DNA from: an uncultured Acetatifactor sp.
GTDB lineage: Bacteria > Bacillota > Clostridia > Lachnospirales > Lachnospiraceae
NCBI GenBank assembly: GCA_947625255.1
Contig: CANQNT010000027.1
Coordinates: forward strand, 1-46,609
Direction: 5' to 3'
DNA: 46,609 nt
The position numbers and the translations under genes are program-made. The notes below the pieces were generated by a model that saw nothing but the letters and a program-made list of their open reading frames with translations, had not been told where the DNA came from and ran no database searches. How positions within the stretch are numbered: position 1 is the first letter of the stretch; each line of letters begins with the position of its first letter. Shown one piece after another: positions 8,101-23,100 of the stretch.

Positions 8101-11100
8101 GGCGATCCTACGGTGAGCTTCTCCCCGAGCGCTGATAACCGCTACTATGTGTTCCAGAAGCCCCTGCCCCTCTATGCGCATGCTTACCGTGTACAGGAGG
8201 ACGGCAGCCTGGCGCTTGTGGATAACGCTACCGATACTTGGGATGACAAAACCTCTGGAGGCAACGGCAAGTCTACCTGGGAGTCTTATAACGGTGTCCA
8301 GCAGTCCGCTGCTTCCTGGGTTGGCGGCGAGTGCCTCGGTACATTCGAATCCAAGGAGAAATTCTATGAAAAATATCCGTCCGGAGAAGGGCAGGAAGGC
8401 AAGATCGTATTCCTGGAAGAGGACCTGATGGATCATGTGACCTCTGATGCAGAGGGTAATTATGTCTCGGGTTCCCTGTCTTTTTCGTCCGATGACTATT
8501 TCTTCATGTTGGTGGAGTATTATATGCCTGAAAAAGGTACCATCGGTAAGGACAAAGAAGGAAACGAGGCGATAGGTACCCAAAAGTGCCATGTGGTACA
8601 GTATGCTGTGGCCCGTAAAGGCAGTGAGTTCGGTTCTGGTTTGGAGGCAGAGAATATTTCCAACGGAGATATGCTGTGCTGGACAGATACGAGCGGTAAG
8701 ATCGATCAGGAGATTCGATACAATTCCCGGTCAGACACTGGCGACAATACCCGCGGTGAGCCTACTTATGAAAAGCTGGTCGGTGATGCGAGCAAGCTGC
8801 AAGATTATCTGAAGAGCTGCGGTGTCAACACGGAAAATTTGGAGGAAGAAGCACAATATTGGCTTGCCCTGCGCGAGGAACCGTCCATCAAGGCTGCACT
8901 GAAAAAGGCAGCTGAAGTTTATCACCATGCGAATGCGTCTGAGCTGAAGAAAGAAGAGTATGAAAAGTCGTTCCACTGGGCCGTGGTTGCCAAAGAGGGC
9001 GGTCTGCGCGTGGGCGATATGTACCAGAACGTGCGGCGGAAGACCGAGAATGTTACGGGGACTTCGAGTACCTACTATGTTCCGACCCTTTCCCCGAACT
9101 CCGGCATTGGCAACAATATTGTGATCAACAACTATCTGGGCAATAACGGCAAATTGTTAGTATCGGATATGCTTTTGTTGGTCACTAAGACCGTGAAACC
9201 TTCTGAACTGGGATCTGTAGATCCTGATGAAAGTTTTAGTTTCCAGGTCTTCCTCCAGGGCATGGCCGGGAAGACGGCGAATGCTGTTATGGTCAAGAAA
9301 GACCCTTATACCGGTTTGTGGCGCCGCCGCATTGCATCGATCGACGTGCTGACCAACAACCAGGGCTTACTGCTCAGTTCAAACGGCAAGGGTTTGGCTG
9401 TGGTGGATGAAAACATTAATCCCATCGAAAATCCGCAGTCTGGAGAACCAAGTTATTATGTATGGATAAACAATTCGGATGCTGTTAAAGACAACAGTGT
9501 GACGGTGTATTCAGCGCCAGAGATCGATAGTGAACACCACGGCGGATATACGGAGTATGTCAGCGGTGAGCAGCTGGAGAATACAGAGAATACCGATCAC
9601 ATCGAATACAAAGATGTTGATGGTACTGAGTATCGCGAGGGCGACATCGTGTTCTGGACGGATATAGCGATCTCTCTTATCCCGGTATCCAATGTGCCAA
9701 GCAACTGGGATGGGACTACCATGCCCAAAGATACGATCCAGAAGACAGACTTTAAGTTCCCCATCACTACGCTGAAGAACGACCAGGATCAGGGTCTGCG
9801 TTCCGGTATGTTCATGGACAGCATCTTTTCCGTGCGCAGCACCTACCTGACCACGCCGGTCGAGTTCGGGCTTGCAGGAGGCATTAGTGCGTTATATGAC
9901 CAAACTGCGTTCCAGAACCCGAGAAAGACTGAATCGTTCGAGAGCAAGAAGTATGAGGGAGAGGAGCTTGCCAGTAACACCGCCCAGTTTACCCTCAAGG
10001 ATGGTGAAGGTCTGTTGTTTACCGGCATGGACTACCTGGCCAGCTTCCGTGTAACGGAAAAATTGTCTGATGAACAGATCAAAAAGCATTATGTCCTGGA
10101 TGGAGTGAAGCTGATCCAGAATACGAACTATGTGGATTTCAGTCTGGCAGATGAGAAACAGCCGGAAGTTTCTAACACGACAAACTGGGGTACTACGAAT
10201 CCTGGTTATGCCCATGTGGATGGCTATTACTCTTTCACAATTGGGCCAGACCGTCGGACTATCAGCAAGCCTGAGCTTGTAGAAGACGTTCGACCCAACA
10301 ATGCCGCTTATTTCGATAAGGACGGCCATTACTACTCCGTATACGGCGACACCTCCGAGTTGGAGAAAGCGGCGCATTTCACCAACACGATGCAAATTCC
10401 GATGCCTGAGAAGACGGAGACTACTCCCGGAGACGGCGAATTGGTGGGAGTCGGCGATTCTATTACATATGAGATTCATTGGGAGAACTACTTCAACAAT
10501 AAAAATGATAAGGAACATATCATCGTGATGGATACACTGGATCCCGGTGTGACTTATGATGAAAAGAATCCTGCCAAGGCTTATAAAGAACCTGGTGGTA
10601 GTGAAGAACTTACAAATGATGCGAATGGTAACATAATTACAGCGACTTATTATGACGAAGAACAAGTTCTTGATCAGAACTCCGCACCTCCTTTGAGTTC
10701 TTTGTTTTCTATGGGAATAACGAAAATTCCCGCCCGCACTGTAGTATGGGATTTGGGAATTCAGGAGCCCGGAGCAACAGGTGTTGTGCGTTTGAATGTG
10801 ATAGTAAATAAGAACGCTAAAGTTGGTTATGACTACAACGATACTGCGGACGGATTTGTTGGTCCACAAGGAGATTCTGATTACGAGGTATTCAATCAGG
10901 CCCGTGTCAAGGTAGGCAATAACCCGTTCCTTTTGACCGAGATCGTGGATAACCCTGTGCCTGACAAGACCGAGACGGCCATCGATAGGGCCGGAGGGAG
11001 TGGCGGAAACACGACATCGGAAACCGTCACGGAAGGCGACAACCTGAAGTATAACGAGGACACCAAACTCTGGGAAGGCCCTCTGGTAAACGTAGGGGAC

Positions 11101-14100
11101 AAGATCACCTATGAGGTCACCTGGAAAAACAATGAAACAGACCATTCCCTGATTACCGTCAGAGATCCCTTGGATCCGGGGGTTGATTTCGTCAGCGCAT
11201 CCTATGGGGAAATCACGCTGAAATTGGGCGAAGGAAAGTCGAATTCTGCCAGCGGAACTGTAAGCCTGACAGGGCATGATGAAAACGGCGATCCTCTGAC
11301 GAGAACAGAAATTCCAGTAACGATTCAATATGTTGCCGAAGGGGAAGACGGTACGCCGGAGATTGTCTGGACCATCGGTGATAAAAACGCGGCTGAAGGC
11401 GTAACAGAGAAACTGGTACCTCCTGGAGCGGGCGGAACCGTGGGACTTGTCGTGGAAGTGACGGATCGCGCCACGCCCGCAGGACAGGTTGAGAATACAG
11501 CCTTTGTCCGCGTGGGCAACGATTCCGTTGAGCGGCAGACCAAAACGGTGGAGAATCCGACGCCCAAGAGGAGCAAGACGGAAACGGAACCCGGCAACGG
11601 TAAGCTGGTGGGAGTTGGCAGTGAGATCACCTATGAGATCAACTGGAAGAATTATTCGGATTCTGTAGCGCGGATCGTCGTGATGGATAAGCTGGATCCC
11701 GGCGTGGATTTTGGAAACGCCAGCGTCTATAAAAAGGGTGCCGGCGGTCAAATCATAATAGAAGAAAAGACAGAAGATGGAGAGAATATTTCCATCGTGT
11801 ATTACAAAGAGGCTGGGGCTTATCATTATGTTTCGGCGGACGGTGAGACCCAGGAAGACATTCCCGTTCCTGCCCATACGGTGGTTTGGGATCTGGGCGT
11901 TAGGAAGCCCCGGGAAGAAGGCTATGTAGGCCTGACGGTCAAGGTAAATAAAAACGCACGTTTTGTGTACAACTACAACAGCGACTCTACGGATTTTGTA
12001 GAAGGGGCAAAGGATGCTGCCGGCAACCTCGGAAACGATTACGAGGTGTTCAACCAGGCCCGTGTCAAGGTAGACAATGACGAGTTCCTTAAGACGGAGC
12101 TTGTGGAGAACCCCGTATCGGATAAGACAGAGGAGAAACCCGGCGAGAACAAAACAGTAGGCGTGGGAACGAATATCACCTACAAGGTACACTGGGAGAA
12201 TCCGCAGAACGAGAGCGCGGTTGTGACCATTACCGATCCCCTGGACAAGGGCGTGGACTTCGTGTCCGCATCCTTTGACGGTGTTAAGCTGAGTGCGGTG
12301 CCCGATGGGGGAGATGTGGAAATTACTGGAGAAGGCGCCGTGTTTGCAGCTGATGACGGGACCGGGCAGAAGAAAGTCACCATCAAGTACGACAAGGAGA
12401 ACCATACGGTAACCTGGACCTTTACTGCAACGGCCCAGGCAAACACCGAACCTGACGTTAGCGGCGTGTTTGCCGGCGATGTAAGTCTGGAGGTGTGCGT
12501 CAACCAGGAGGCCTATTACAAATGGCAGTATGGTACGGGGAGAGGAGTGGATTCCCCTGTTGTTGACGACGACGCGAGAGACGACGAGGTGGTCAACCGC
12601 GCCAGCGTGGAGGTGGACAATGAACCCAAGGTTTACACGGACGTCATTCACAATCCCCTTGAGACAGGCAGCCTGACGGTGCGAAAAGTCGTCACGCCCG
12701 TGGAAGTGGGCGGCGAGGTTGACAATGACGCGGAATTTGAGTTCCAGGTTGACCTACAGGCTCAGAACGGGGACGGCCTGAGAGGCACGCTTACCTATAC
12801 CATTTATGCTTCCAACGGGACACAAAAGGGTGATCCGCAGTCCTATGATGCGGGAACAACCGTCTCCTTTACGCTGAAAAATGGTGAGTACGCTGTTTTT
12901 GACAAGCTGCCGATCGTGACGAAATATGTTGTCAGTGAGAAATGGAAAGAGGATTATTACCTGAAATCCACTGAAATCGACGGTAATGATACTCCGTTTA
13001 CGAATAATGCCGCGGCAGAGTCCTACCAGGTGAGCGGCACTGTTCCGGTTACGGATTCCACAGGCAAGGTAAGTGAGGTAAAGGAAGTAACAGTGCAGTA
13101 TACAAACGAGAGACTGCACGAAAATGAAAAGACGGAGACGGTTCCCGGACCGGACCTGCAGGTAAAGGTTGGGGATCAGATCACCTATCAGATCGAATGG
13201 ACCAATGACCAACAGCCCAGCGCGACCGTCAAGGTAACGGACTACCTTGACAAGGGCGTGGATTTCGTGTCCGCAAGTGACAATGGCCAATACGATGCCG
13301 CGAAGCACGTCGTGGTTTGGGACCTGGGTTCCAGGGAGTACGGTGCAAACGGTGTTGTAACGCTGACGGTAAGGGTCAACAAGGACGCGGTGAAGAACTG
13401 GAGCTATGGTTCCGGCGATGATCCCGTTGTGGATGATACAAGCAAGGATTACGAGGTGCGGAACCGTGCCAAGATCGAAATAAACAATCGTTCCGAGTAC
13501 ACCGATATCGTGGAGAACCCCGTGCCCGAGAAGACGGAAAGTGATCCCGGGGACGGTGAGATCGTGGGAATTGGGGACGAGATCACCTATCAGATTGGTT
13601 GGGCCAATACCAAGGACCAGCCCGCCACCGTGGTGATCACCGATCCCCTGGATCCGGGCGTGGACTTTGTCTCCGCGTCCTTTGGCGGTGGCATTAGTGA
13701 CATTACGCTTAATGCGGACACCCCGGGCGGCCACGTGGATTCCGGGGACGGCGATTCGGCTGCCGAAACGCCTCCGACGCTTGAGATCAGCTACGACCCC
13801 GGCACACATACCGTGACCTGGACGCTCCGCAACGTGGAAGCAAACGACAAGGGAACCGTGAAACTAACGGTCAGAGTCAATGAAAACGCGGTGAAGAGCT
13901 GGAGCTACGGAACCGGCGACGATCCCGTTGTGGATAACAACAAGGATTACGAGGTGCAGAACCGCGCCCAGGTAAAAGTGGACGATGATTCCGTTTACAC
14001 GGAGATCGTGGAGAACCCCATACCTGAGAAGACGGAAAGTGATCCCGGTGACGGAGACCTGGTCGGCGTGGGCGATGAAATCACCTACAAGGTCCACTGG

Positions 14101-17100
14101 GAGAACCCCCATGACCAAAAAGCGACCGTGACCATTACCGATCCCCTGGACCGGGGTGTGGACTTCGTATCCGCATCCCTTGGAAACGTGACGCTTACGG
14201 CGGCGGCCGACGGGGGAAGCGTGCATGTTGACGGCGTCAGCGTTGGAAACGGCCCGGAGAACGGGTTCGTGGAAGCCGACGGAAACGGACAAAAGAACAT
14301 CTCCATCACATATGACAAGAACAGCCATACGGTCACCTGGACTTTCACCGCCAGTGCCCTGGCGAACACCGAACCTGACGGCAGCGGCGTGTTTGTAGGC
14401 GACGTGGAACTTAAGGTCAAGGTCAACGAGAGCGCGATCGAGACCTGGAAATATCACGACTCCGACAACAAGGACCATCCCGAAGGATACCCCGGCACCG
14501 GCAAGGACTACGAGGTGGTCAACCGCGCCCTGGTGCAGGTGGGAAATGACGCCGCCTACACCAACGAGGTGGAGAACCCGATCCCCGAGAAGACGGAGAG
14601 TACCCCCGGCGACGGAAGCCTGGTGGGCGTGGGCGACGAGATCGCCTACAAGGTCCACTGGGAGAATCTTCACGAGGAAAAAACGGTCGTGACCATTACC
14701 GATCCCCTGGACCAGGGCGTGGACTTCGTGTCCGCATCCCTTGGCGAAGTGACGCTTCCCGCGGCGGCTGACGGAGGAAGCACGGGGATCGAGGGGGATG
14801 CCGCCATTGCCTCGATCGAGGGGGATGTGACCATCCTCTATGACAAGGACAGCCACGCGGTGACCTGGATCTTTACCGCGGACGCCCTGGCGAACACGAA
14901 ACCTGACAGTGACGGTACCTTTGCCGCCGACGTGGAGCTTAAAGTCAAGGTCAATGAAAACGCGGCCAGGACCTGGACGTACGGAGATACCGCCGACAAA
15001 ACCCAGCCCGGCGGCAATTACGGCGAGGGCGAGGATTACGAGGTGGTCAACCGCGCCCTGGTGCAGGTGGGGGACAACGCCGCCTACACCGACGAGGTGG
15101 AGAACCCTGTGCCCGGCAAGACGGAGGAGAAGCCCGGCGACGGCGAGGTGGTCGGCGTGGGCGACGAGATCACCTACAAGGTCCACTGGGAAAACACGAA
15201 TGACGAGGAGGCCGACGTGACCATCACGGATCCCCTTGACGACGGCGTGGACTTCCTGTCCGCGTCCTTAGGCAGCGTGTTCCTGACGGCCGGGCATGCC
15301 GGCGGCACCAGGACCGGCGCCCCGGGCGGTTCCGAGCCCGTGATCGGAGATGTCACGATCACCTATGCCGGACACGTGGTCACCTGGACGTTCCGGGCGG
15401 AACCCCATTCCAGCGGCGACGTGACGCTTGAGGTCAAGGTGAACGAGAGGGCGGCCAAGGACTGGAAATACAACGAAACGACTGACAGCGGCCAGAGCGG
15501 AACGGGCCGGGACTTCAAGGTCCTGAACCGCGCCGGGGTAAAAGTGAATGACAAGTCCGTCTATACCGCCGTTGTGGAGAACCCCGTGCCTGAAAAGGAG
15601 GAGGTGGATCCCGGTGACGGCTTCATGGTGGGCCTGGGAGATAAGATCACCTACAAGGTCCACTGGGAGAACCTTCATGACCAAAAAGCGGTCGTGACGA
15701 TTACCGACCCCCTGGATAAAGGTGTGGACTTCGTGTCCGCGTCCTTTGACGGCGTGACGCTTACCGCGGCGGCCGACGGGGGAAGCACGCGGATTGACAG
15801 CACGGGCATTGGAAACGGGGCGGAAGACGCCCTCGTGGAGGCCGACGGGAACGGACAGCGGAAGATCAGCATCGCGTATGACAAGGAAAGCCACACGGTG
15901 ACCTGGACCTTTACCGCCCGTGCCCTGGCGAACACCGTGCCTGACGGCGACGCCTATGCCGGCGACGTGGAACTGATCGTCAGTGTCAACGAGAACGCCT
16001 TTGCGGCCTGGAACTATGGAAGCACCGCTGACAAAACGCGGCCCGAAGGAAAGGACGGCTTCGGAAAGGACTACGAGGTCCGCAACCGCGCCCTGGTGCA
16101 GGTGGGGAACAACGCCGCCTACACCGACGAGGTGGAGAACCCCGTGCCCGAAAAACGGGAAATCACTCCCGGCTCCGGCAAGCTCGTGGAGGTGGGCGAC
16201 ACCATTAACTATGAGATCCACTGGACCAACGGCCACGACGAGGCCGCCACGGTCGTCGTCACGGACGAGCTGGATCAAGGCGTGGACTTCGTGTCCGCGA
16301 GCTACAATGGCGTGGTCCTGTCCAAGGACGAGAACGCAGAGAATAAAAAGACTGTAGGAGACTTTACAATCGAATATGACGCGAATGAACATACCGTGAC
16401 CTGGACCCTGGCTGGCCGCGCCGGCCATGCGAGCGGGTACGTGGCGCTGGTGGTCAGTGTGAACGAGAATGCCAAGCCCGAGGGCGGCGTGGAAAACCAG
16501 GCCGGCGTAAAGGTGGGCAACGACTCCGAGGTCAAGACCCGGATCATCCCGAATCCCACGGGTCCCGCCAAGACGGAAACGAAAGTGAACGACGAGGACG
16601 TGAGCGGCGATCTTGTGCCCGTGGAGGACGGTTCCCAGGGTCCCAAGGTCAAGGTGGGCGACACCGTCACCTACCGGATCACCTGGGTCAACAGCGCCGA
16701 GGAGAACGGGGAGCTGGTTCCCGCGACGGTCACCGTGCGCGATCCCCTTGACGAGGGCGTGGATTTCGAGTCCGCAATCTTCACGGAGAAAAACGGCGTG
16801 AAGCTGGAGTTGGGCGCGACAGAGCCAGATGCCGATAAAGACGGTATCCTCCGCAAGGAGCAGGGATCTGCGGCCATCGCGTACGACAAAAACACCCACA
16901 CCGTGACCTGGACGCTGCGGGACAGGAAGCCCGGGGAGACGGGAACCGTGGAACTGACGGTACGCGTCAACCAGAACGCCTATTACGAATGGAAGTACGG
17001 TGAGGGGGACACGTCGATCTCCAGCGATGACAGGGACGACCAGATCGTCGACCGCGCCAGCGTCCAGGCGGGGAACGGTCCCGAGATATACACGGAGACC

Positions 17101-20100
17101 ATCCACAACCCTCTTGGAACGGGCAGACTGAGGATCAAAAAGGTCGTTGCGGAAGAGGTCGTTGCACCCGCGGAGGGCAATGATGAGACCGACACCGATC
17201 CGGAGTTCACGTTCCAGGTTGAACTGAAGGACGGAAGCGGCCAGCCGCTGAGAGGCACGCTTACCTATACCGTTTATAACTCTGACGGAACGGTAAAGAA
17301 AGGGCCGGTGACCTTTGACGCGGATAAGTCCGTTGAAGTCCAGCTGGCGCAGGACGAGTATGTCCTCTTTGACAATTTGCCCATTGTGACAAAATACACC
17401 GTCAGTGAAAAGTGGACGGACGACTACCACCTTGATTCCGCCACGATAGACGGAAAATCCGCCGAAGTGAAGTATGACGCCGACGGGCGGAGGTACAGCG
17501 TAAGCGGCTCCGTTGAAGCGGAAGCAGAGGTGGCGGTGGAGTATACGAATAAGAAGCTGGACCTGAACCAGAAGACGGAGATTGATCCCGAAGAAGACCG
17601 TCCGGTTGTGGTCGGAGACCAGATCACCTACCAGATCAACTGGTCCAACGACCAGCATGCCGCCGCGAATGTCAAGGTGACCGACTACCTTGACAAGGGA
17701 GTGGACTTCGTGTCCGCCGACAACAACGGACAGTATGACGCTGATGCCCATACCGTGACCTGGGATCTGGGCGAGAGGCCGGACGGCGCCCACGGTACCG
17801 TGACCTTGACGGTGGCGGTCAACGGGAACGCGGTGAAGAGCTGGAGTTACGGAACCGGCGACGTTCCCGTGGAGGACGACGGCAGCAAGGATTACGAGGT
17901 GCGGAACCGTGCCAAGATCGAGGTGGGCAACCACTCCGAATATACCAACGTGGTGGAGAACCCGGTGCCCGAGAAAGAGGAAGTGACGCCCGGCGACGGT
18001 GAACTTGTGGGCGTGGGCGACACCATCGACTACCAGATCGGCTGGGCCAACACCAAGAACCAGAAAGCCAAAGTGGTGATCACCGATCCCCTCGACCAGG
18101 GCGTGGACTTCGTTTCCGCCTCCCTTGGGGACACGACGCTTACCGCGGACGCCGCGGGAGGCAGTGTCAGTATCAGCGACGGCGATCTGACCGTTGGGAA
18201 GATTCCCACGTTCACCATCAGTTATGACGCGGAGAACCATGTCGTGACCTGGACGCTCCTTAATACGGAAGCGAACAGCAAGGGAACCGTGGAACTGACG
18301 GTAAGAGTGAATGAAAACGCCGTCAGGACCTGGACCTATGACGACGAGGAAAACCAGGGCGCCTACGGCGATGGCAAGGATTACGAGATCGTCAACCGCG
18401 CCCAGGTGAGCGTGGACAACGACGCCGTTTACACGGAGACCGTGGAGAACCCGGTGCCCGAGAAAGAGGAGGTGACGCCCGGCGACGGAGTCCTGGTAGG
18501 CCTGGGAGATGAGATCTCCTACAAGGTACACTGGGAGAACATTCATGAAAGGAAAGCGGTGGTGACCATTACCGACCCGCTGGACAAGGGCGTGGACTTC
18601 GTTTCCGCCTCCCTTGGCAGCGTGACGCTGAACGCGGCGGCTGACGGAGGAAGCGTGCGGATCGACAGCGTGGGCATTGGAAGCGGGACGGAAGACGCTT
18701 TCGTGGAGGCCGACGGAAACGGACAGCGGAAGATCAGCATTGCATATGACAAGGACAGCCACACGGTAACCTGGACCTTTACCGCCCGGGCCCTGGCGAA
18801 CACCGAGCCCGACGGCAGCGGCATATTCCCGGGCGACGCGGGGCTGACGGTCAAAGTCAACGAGAACGCCGCCAGAACCTGGGAGTATGGAGACATCACT
18901 GACAAGAACGAGCCCGGCGGCGATTACGGCGAGGGCGTGGACTACGAGGTTGTCAACCGCGCCCTGGTGAAGGTGGGAGACCATGCCGCCTTTACCGAGG
19001 AAGTGGAGAACCCCGTCCCTGAAAAGACGGAAAACACGCCCGGAGAGGGCAAAGCGGTCGGCGTGGGTGAGGAGATCACCTATGGCATCCACTGGATCAA
19101 CGACCATGACGAGAAAGCGAAAGTGACCGTCACCGATCCCCTGGACCAGGGCGTGGACTTCGCGGAGGCGTCCTACGGACAGGACGGGAACGGCGTGAAG
19201 CTAACCGTCCAGAAAGACACGCAGGGCAAGGCGGTTGACGGTTCTGCAGACGGCGCGTTCCAGTACGACGACGGAACAACGGCCAACGTCACCATTACCT
19301 ACAGCGCGGTAAGCCACACCGTCACCTGGGTGATCGATGCGGCGCCCGTCAAGGCGGAAGGTGACGTCAGCTTGAAAGTGGTGGTCAATGAAAAGGCGAA
19401 GCCTGTGGGCGGCGTGAAGAACCAGGCCGGCGTGCAGGTGGGCAACGACGCCCAGGTGGAGACAAGGATCATTCCGAATCCCACCCCCGGCAAGACGGAA
19501 ACGGATCCCGGAGAGGACAGACAGGTAAAGGTCGGCGACAGGATCACCTACCAGATCACATGGTCCAACCAGAGCGGGGACGACGCGGCGGTGAAGGTGA
19601 CCGACCGCCTGGACAAGGGCGTGATCTTTGTGTCCGCCGACAACAACGGCCAGTATGACGCGGCAAGCCATACCGTGACCTGGGATCTGGGAACCCAGCC
19701 GGACGGCGCCCACGGCACCGTGACGCTGACGGTGGAGGTCAACGAGAACGCGGTGAAGAGCTGGAGCTATGGAACCGGCGACGAGATCGCGGAGGACGAC
19801 AGCACCAAGGATTACGAGGTACGGAACCGCGCCAAGATCGAGGTGGGCAACCACTCCGAATATACCAACGAGGTGGAGAACCCGGTGCCTGAGAAAGAGG
19901 AAGTGACGCCCGGCGACGGCATCCTTGTGGGTGTGGACGAGACCATCGACTACCAGATCGGTTGGGCCAACACCAAGGACCAGCCCGCCGTGGTGGTGAT
20001 TACCGATCCTTTGGACGAGGGAGTGGACTTTGTCTCCGCGTCCTATGACGGCGTGGAGCTTACCGCGGCCGACGTTACCGTGGCCAACGAGGGCGGCAGC

Positions 20101-23100
20101 AAGGATTCCGAAGACGGGGACGAGGCTGCCGGAAAGCTCCCGACGGTTACGGTCAGCTACAGCACCAAGAACCATACGGTAACCTGGACGCTCCGCAACG
20201 TGGAGGCAAACGCCAGGGGAACCGTGGAACTGACAGTAAAGGTAAATGAGAACGCCGTCAAGACCTGGACCTATGACGACGAGGCAAACCAGGGCGCTTA
20301 CAGCGAGGGCAAGGACCACGAGGTCGTCAACCGCGCCCAGGTGAGCGTGGACAATGATTCCGTTTACACGGAGATCGTGGAGAACCCGGTGCCCGAGAAA
20401 GAGGAAAACACGCCTGGCGCCGGTGAAGTGGTGGAAGCGGGTGACGGGATCTCCTACGACATCCACTGGACCAACGGCCATGACGAGAAAGCGAAGGTGA
20501 CCGTCACCGATCCCCTGGACCAGGGCGTGGACTTCGCAGAGGCGTCCTACGGCCAAGGCGAAAACCGCGTGGAACTGACCGTTCGGAAAGACGCTCAGGG
20601 AACGATTATTGATAACACCGTGACCGGCACGTTCCGATACGACGAGGAAACGACGGCCAACGTCACCATTACCTACAGCGCGGCAAGCCACACCGTCACC
20701 TGGGTGATCGACGAGGCGCCCGCCAAGGCGGAGGGCGACGTCAGCCTGGAAGTGGTGGTGAACGAAAAGGCCAAACCCGCGGGCGGCGTGAAAAACAAAG
20801 CCGGCGTGCAGGTAGGCAACGACGCTCAGGTGGAGACGCAGATCATCCCGAATCCCATCCCCGGCAAGACGGAAACGGATCCCGGAGAGGACAGACAGGT
20901 AAAGGTCGGCGACAGGATCACCTACCAGATCACATGGTCCAACCAGAGCGAGGCCGACGCGGCGGTGAAGGTGACCGACCGCCTGGACAAGGGCGTGACT
21001 TTCGTGTCCGCCGACAACAACGGCCAGTACGACGCGGCCAGCCATACCGTGACCTGGGAACTGGGGACCCAGCCGAAAGGCGCCCGTGGCACCGTGACGC
21101 TGACGGTGGAGGTCAACGAGAACGCGGTGAAGAGCTGGAGTTACGGAGATGCAAGTGGTTTGACTCCCGATACGCCGATCGAGAACGACGGCACCAAGGA
21201 TTACGAGGTACGGAACCGTGCCAGGATCGAGGTGGGCAACCGCTCCGAATATACCAACGAGGTGGAGAACCCGGTGCCCGAGAAAGAGGAGGTGACGCCC
21301 GGCGACGGCATCCTTGTGGGCGTGGGCGAGACCATCGACTACCAGATCGGCTGGGCCAACACCAAGGACCAAACGGCTACCGTAGTGATCACTGATCCTT
21401 TGGACGAGGGAGTGGACTTTGTCTCCGCGTCCTTTGGCAAGGTGGAGCTTACCGCGGCCGACGTTACCGTGGATGGCGAGGGCGGCAGCAAGGATTCCGG
21501 AGACGGGACTGCCGGAAAGCTCCCGACAATTACGGTCAGCTACAGCACCAAGGACCATACGGTGACCTGGACGCTCCGCAACGTGGAGGCGAACGCAAGG
21601 GGAACCGTGGAATTGAAAGTAAAGGTAAATGAAAATGCCGTCAGGACCTGGACCTATGCCGACGAGGCAAACCAGGGCGCCTACGGCGAGGGCAAGGACC
21701 ACGAGGTCGTCAACCGCGCCCAGGTGAGTGTGGACAACGACGCCGTCTACACGGATACCGTGGAGAACCCGGTGCCCGAGAAAGAAGAAACCGCTCCCGG
21801 GGCGAACGAGACGGTTCAGGTGGGCCGGAAGATTGCCTATGCCATCCACTGGACCAACGGCCATGACGAGGACGCGAAAGTGACCGTCACTGATCCCCTG
21901 GACCAGGGCGTGGACTTCGCGGAGGCCTCCTACGGCCAGGACGGGAACGGCGTGAAGCTGTCCGTCCAGAAAGACGCGCAGGGCAAGGCGGTTGACGGTT
22001 CGGCGACCGGCACGTTCCGATACAGCGATGGAACGACGGCCAACGTCACCATTACCTACAGCGCGGCCAACCACACCGTCACCTGGATAATCGACGAGGC
22101 GCCCGCCAAGGCGGAGGGCGACGTCAGCCTGGAAGTGGTGGTGAACGAAAAGGCCAGACCCGCGGGCGGCGTGAAGAACCAGGCCGGCGTACAGGTGGGC
22201 AACGACGCGGAGGTGAAGACGCGGATCATCCCGAATCCTACCGGCCCCAGCAAGACGGAAACACAAGTGAACGATCAGGATGTGAGCGGCCGGCTCACGC
22301 CCGTTGAGGACGGCTACCAGGGACCCAGGGTGAAAGTGGGAGACGCGATTGACTACCAGATCGCCTGGGTGAACAGCGCCGAGGAAGACGGGACCCCCGT
22401 CCGCGCGAACGTCATCGTACGCGATCCCCTGGACAAGGGAGTGGACTTTACGTCCGCGAGTTTCACGGAGGAAGACGGCGTAACGCTGACGCTGACCGCG
22501 GGAGAGCCTGACGCCGACGGCGACGGCATCCTCCGCAAGGAGCAGGGATCCGTGATTATTGAGTACAACAAGGGTACCCACACCGTGACCTGGACGTTGA
22601 AAAACAGAGAGGCCGGGGCGGCAGGTACCGTGGAATTGAAAGTCGAAGTGAACGAAAACGCCTATCGGACGTGGCAGTACGGCGTGGAGCCCAGACCCGA
22701 GGAACCCGAAATTGACGACACCCGAAACGACAACGAGGTGGTCAACAGGGCCAAGGTGAGCGTGGTGGACGTGAACAACCGTCCTTACACGGAGCAGTAC
22801 ACGGACGTGCTTCACAACCCGCTGGCGGAGCCCGCGATCGTGAACCTGGAGCTGACCAAGGTTCTGGTGGATGAAAACGAAGGCGGTTACACCCTGAGGG
22901 AGGGAATGTTCACATTCCTGGTGACGCCCGCGGAAAACAATTCGGAGGGCGATCCGATCGGTGAAGCCTTTACCGTGAAGAACGGCGCAAGCAGTGACGG
23001 AAAGACCGCGAAAGCGGCAATCTTTGATAACGTGCGGTATGGTCAGGCCGGTGTTTACCGCTATACGGTACGGGAAGTGATTCCTGCGTCCGGTATGCCC

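Larger units (their letters stand above)
10402..22836 (+). repeat. array of about 23 DUF11-like units in giant 1
   Basis: Each unit of roughly 130-200 residues starts at a VENPxPxKTE-type junction. It runs through VGDxITYxIxWxN, TDPLDxGVDFVSAS, VTWTL and VxVNExA to YEVxNRAxVxVGN. By my count there are 23 units. Several subtypes recur: one with an acidic insert before GPLVxVGD, one with YEINWKNY, one with YKVHWEN, one with YQITWSN and NNGQYDA, one with YQIGWANTK, and one with IHWTNGHDE. The sequence resembles TIGR01451/DUF11 and isopeptide-forming fimbrial repeats. Confidence 0.85.
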
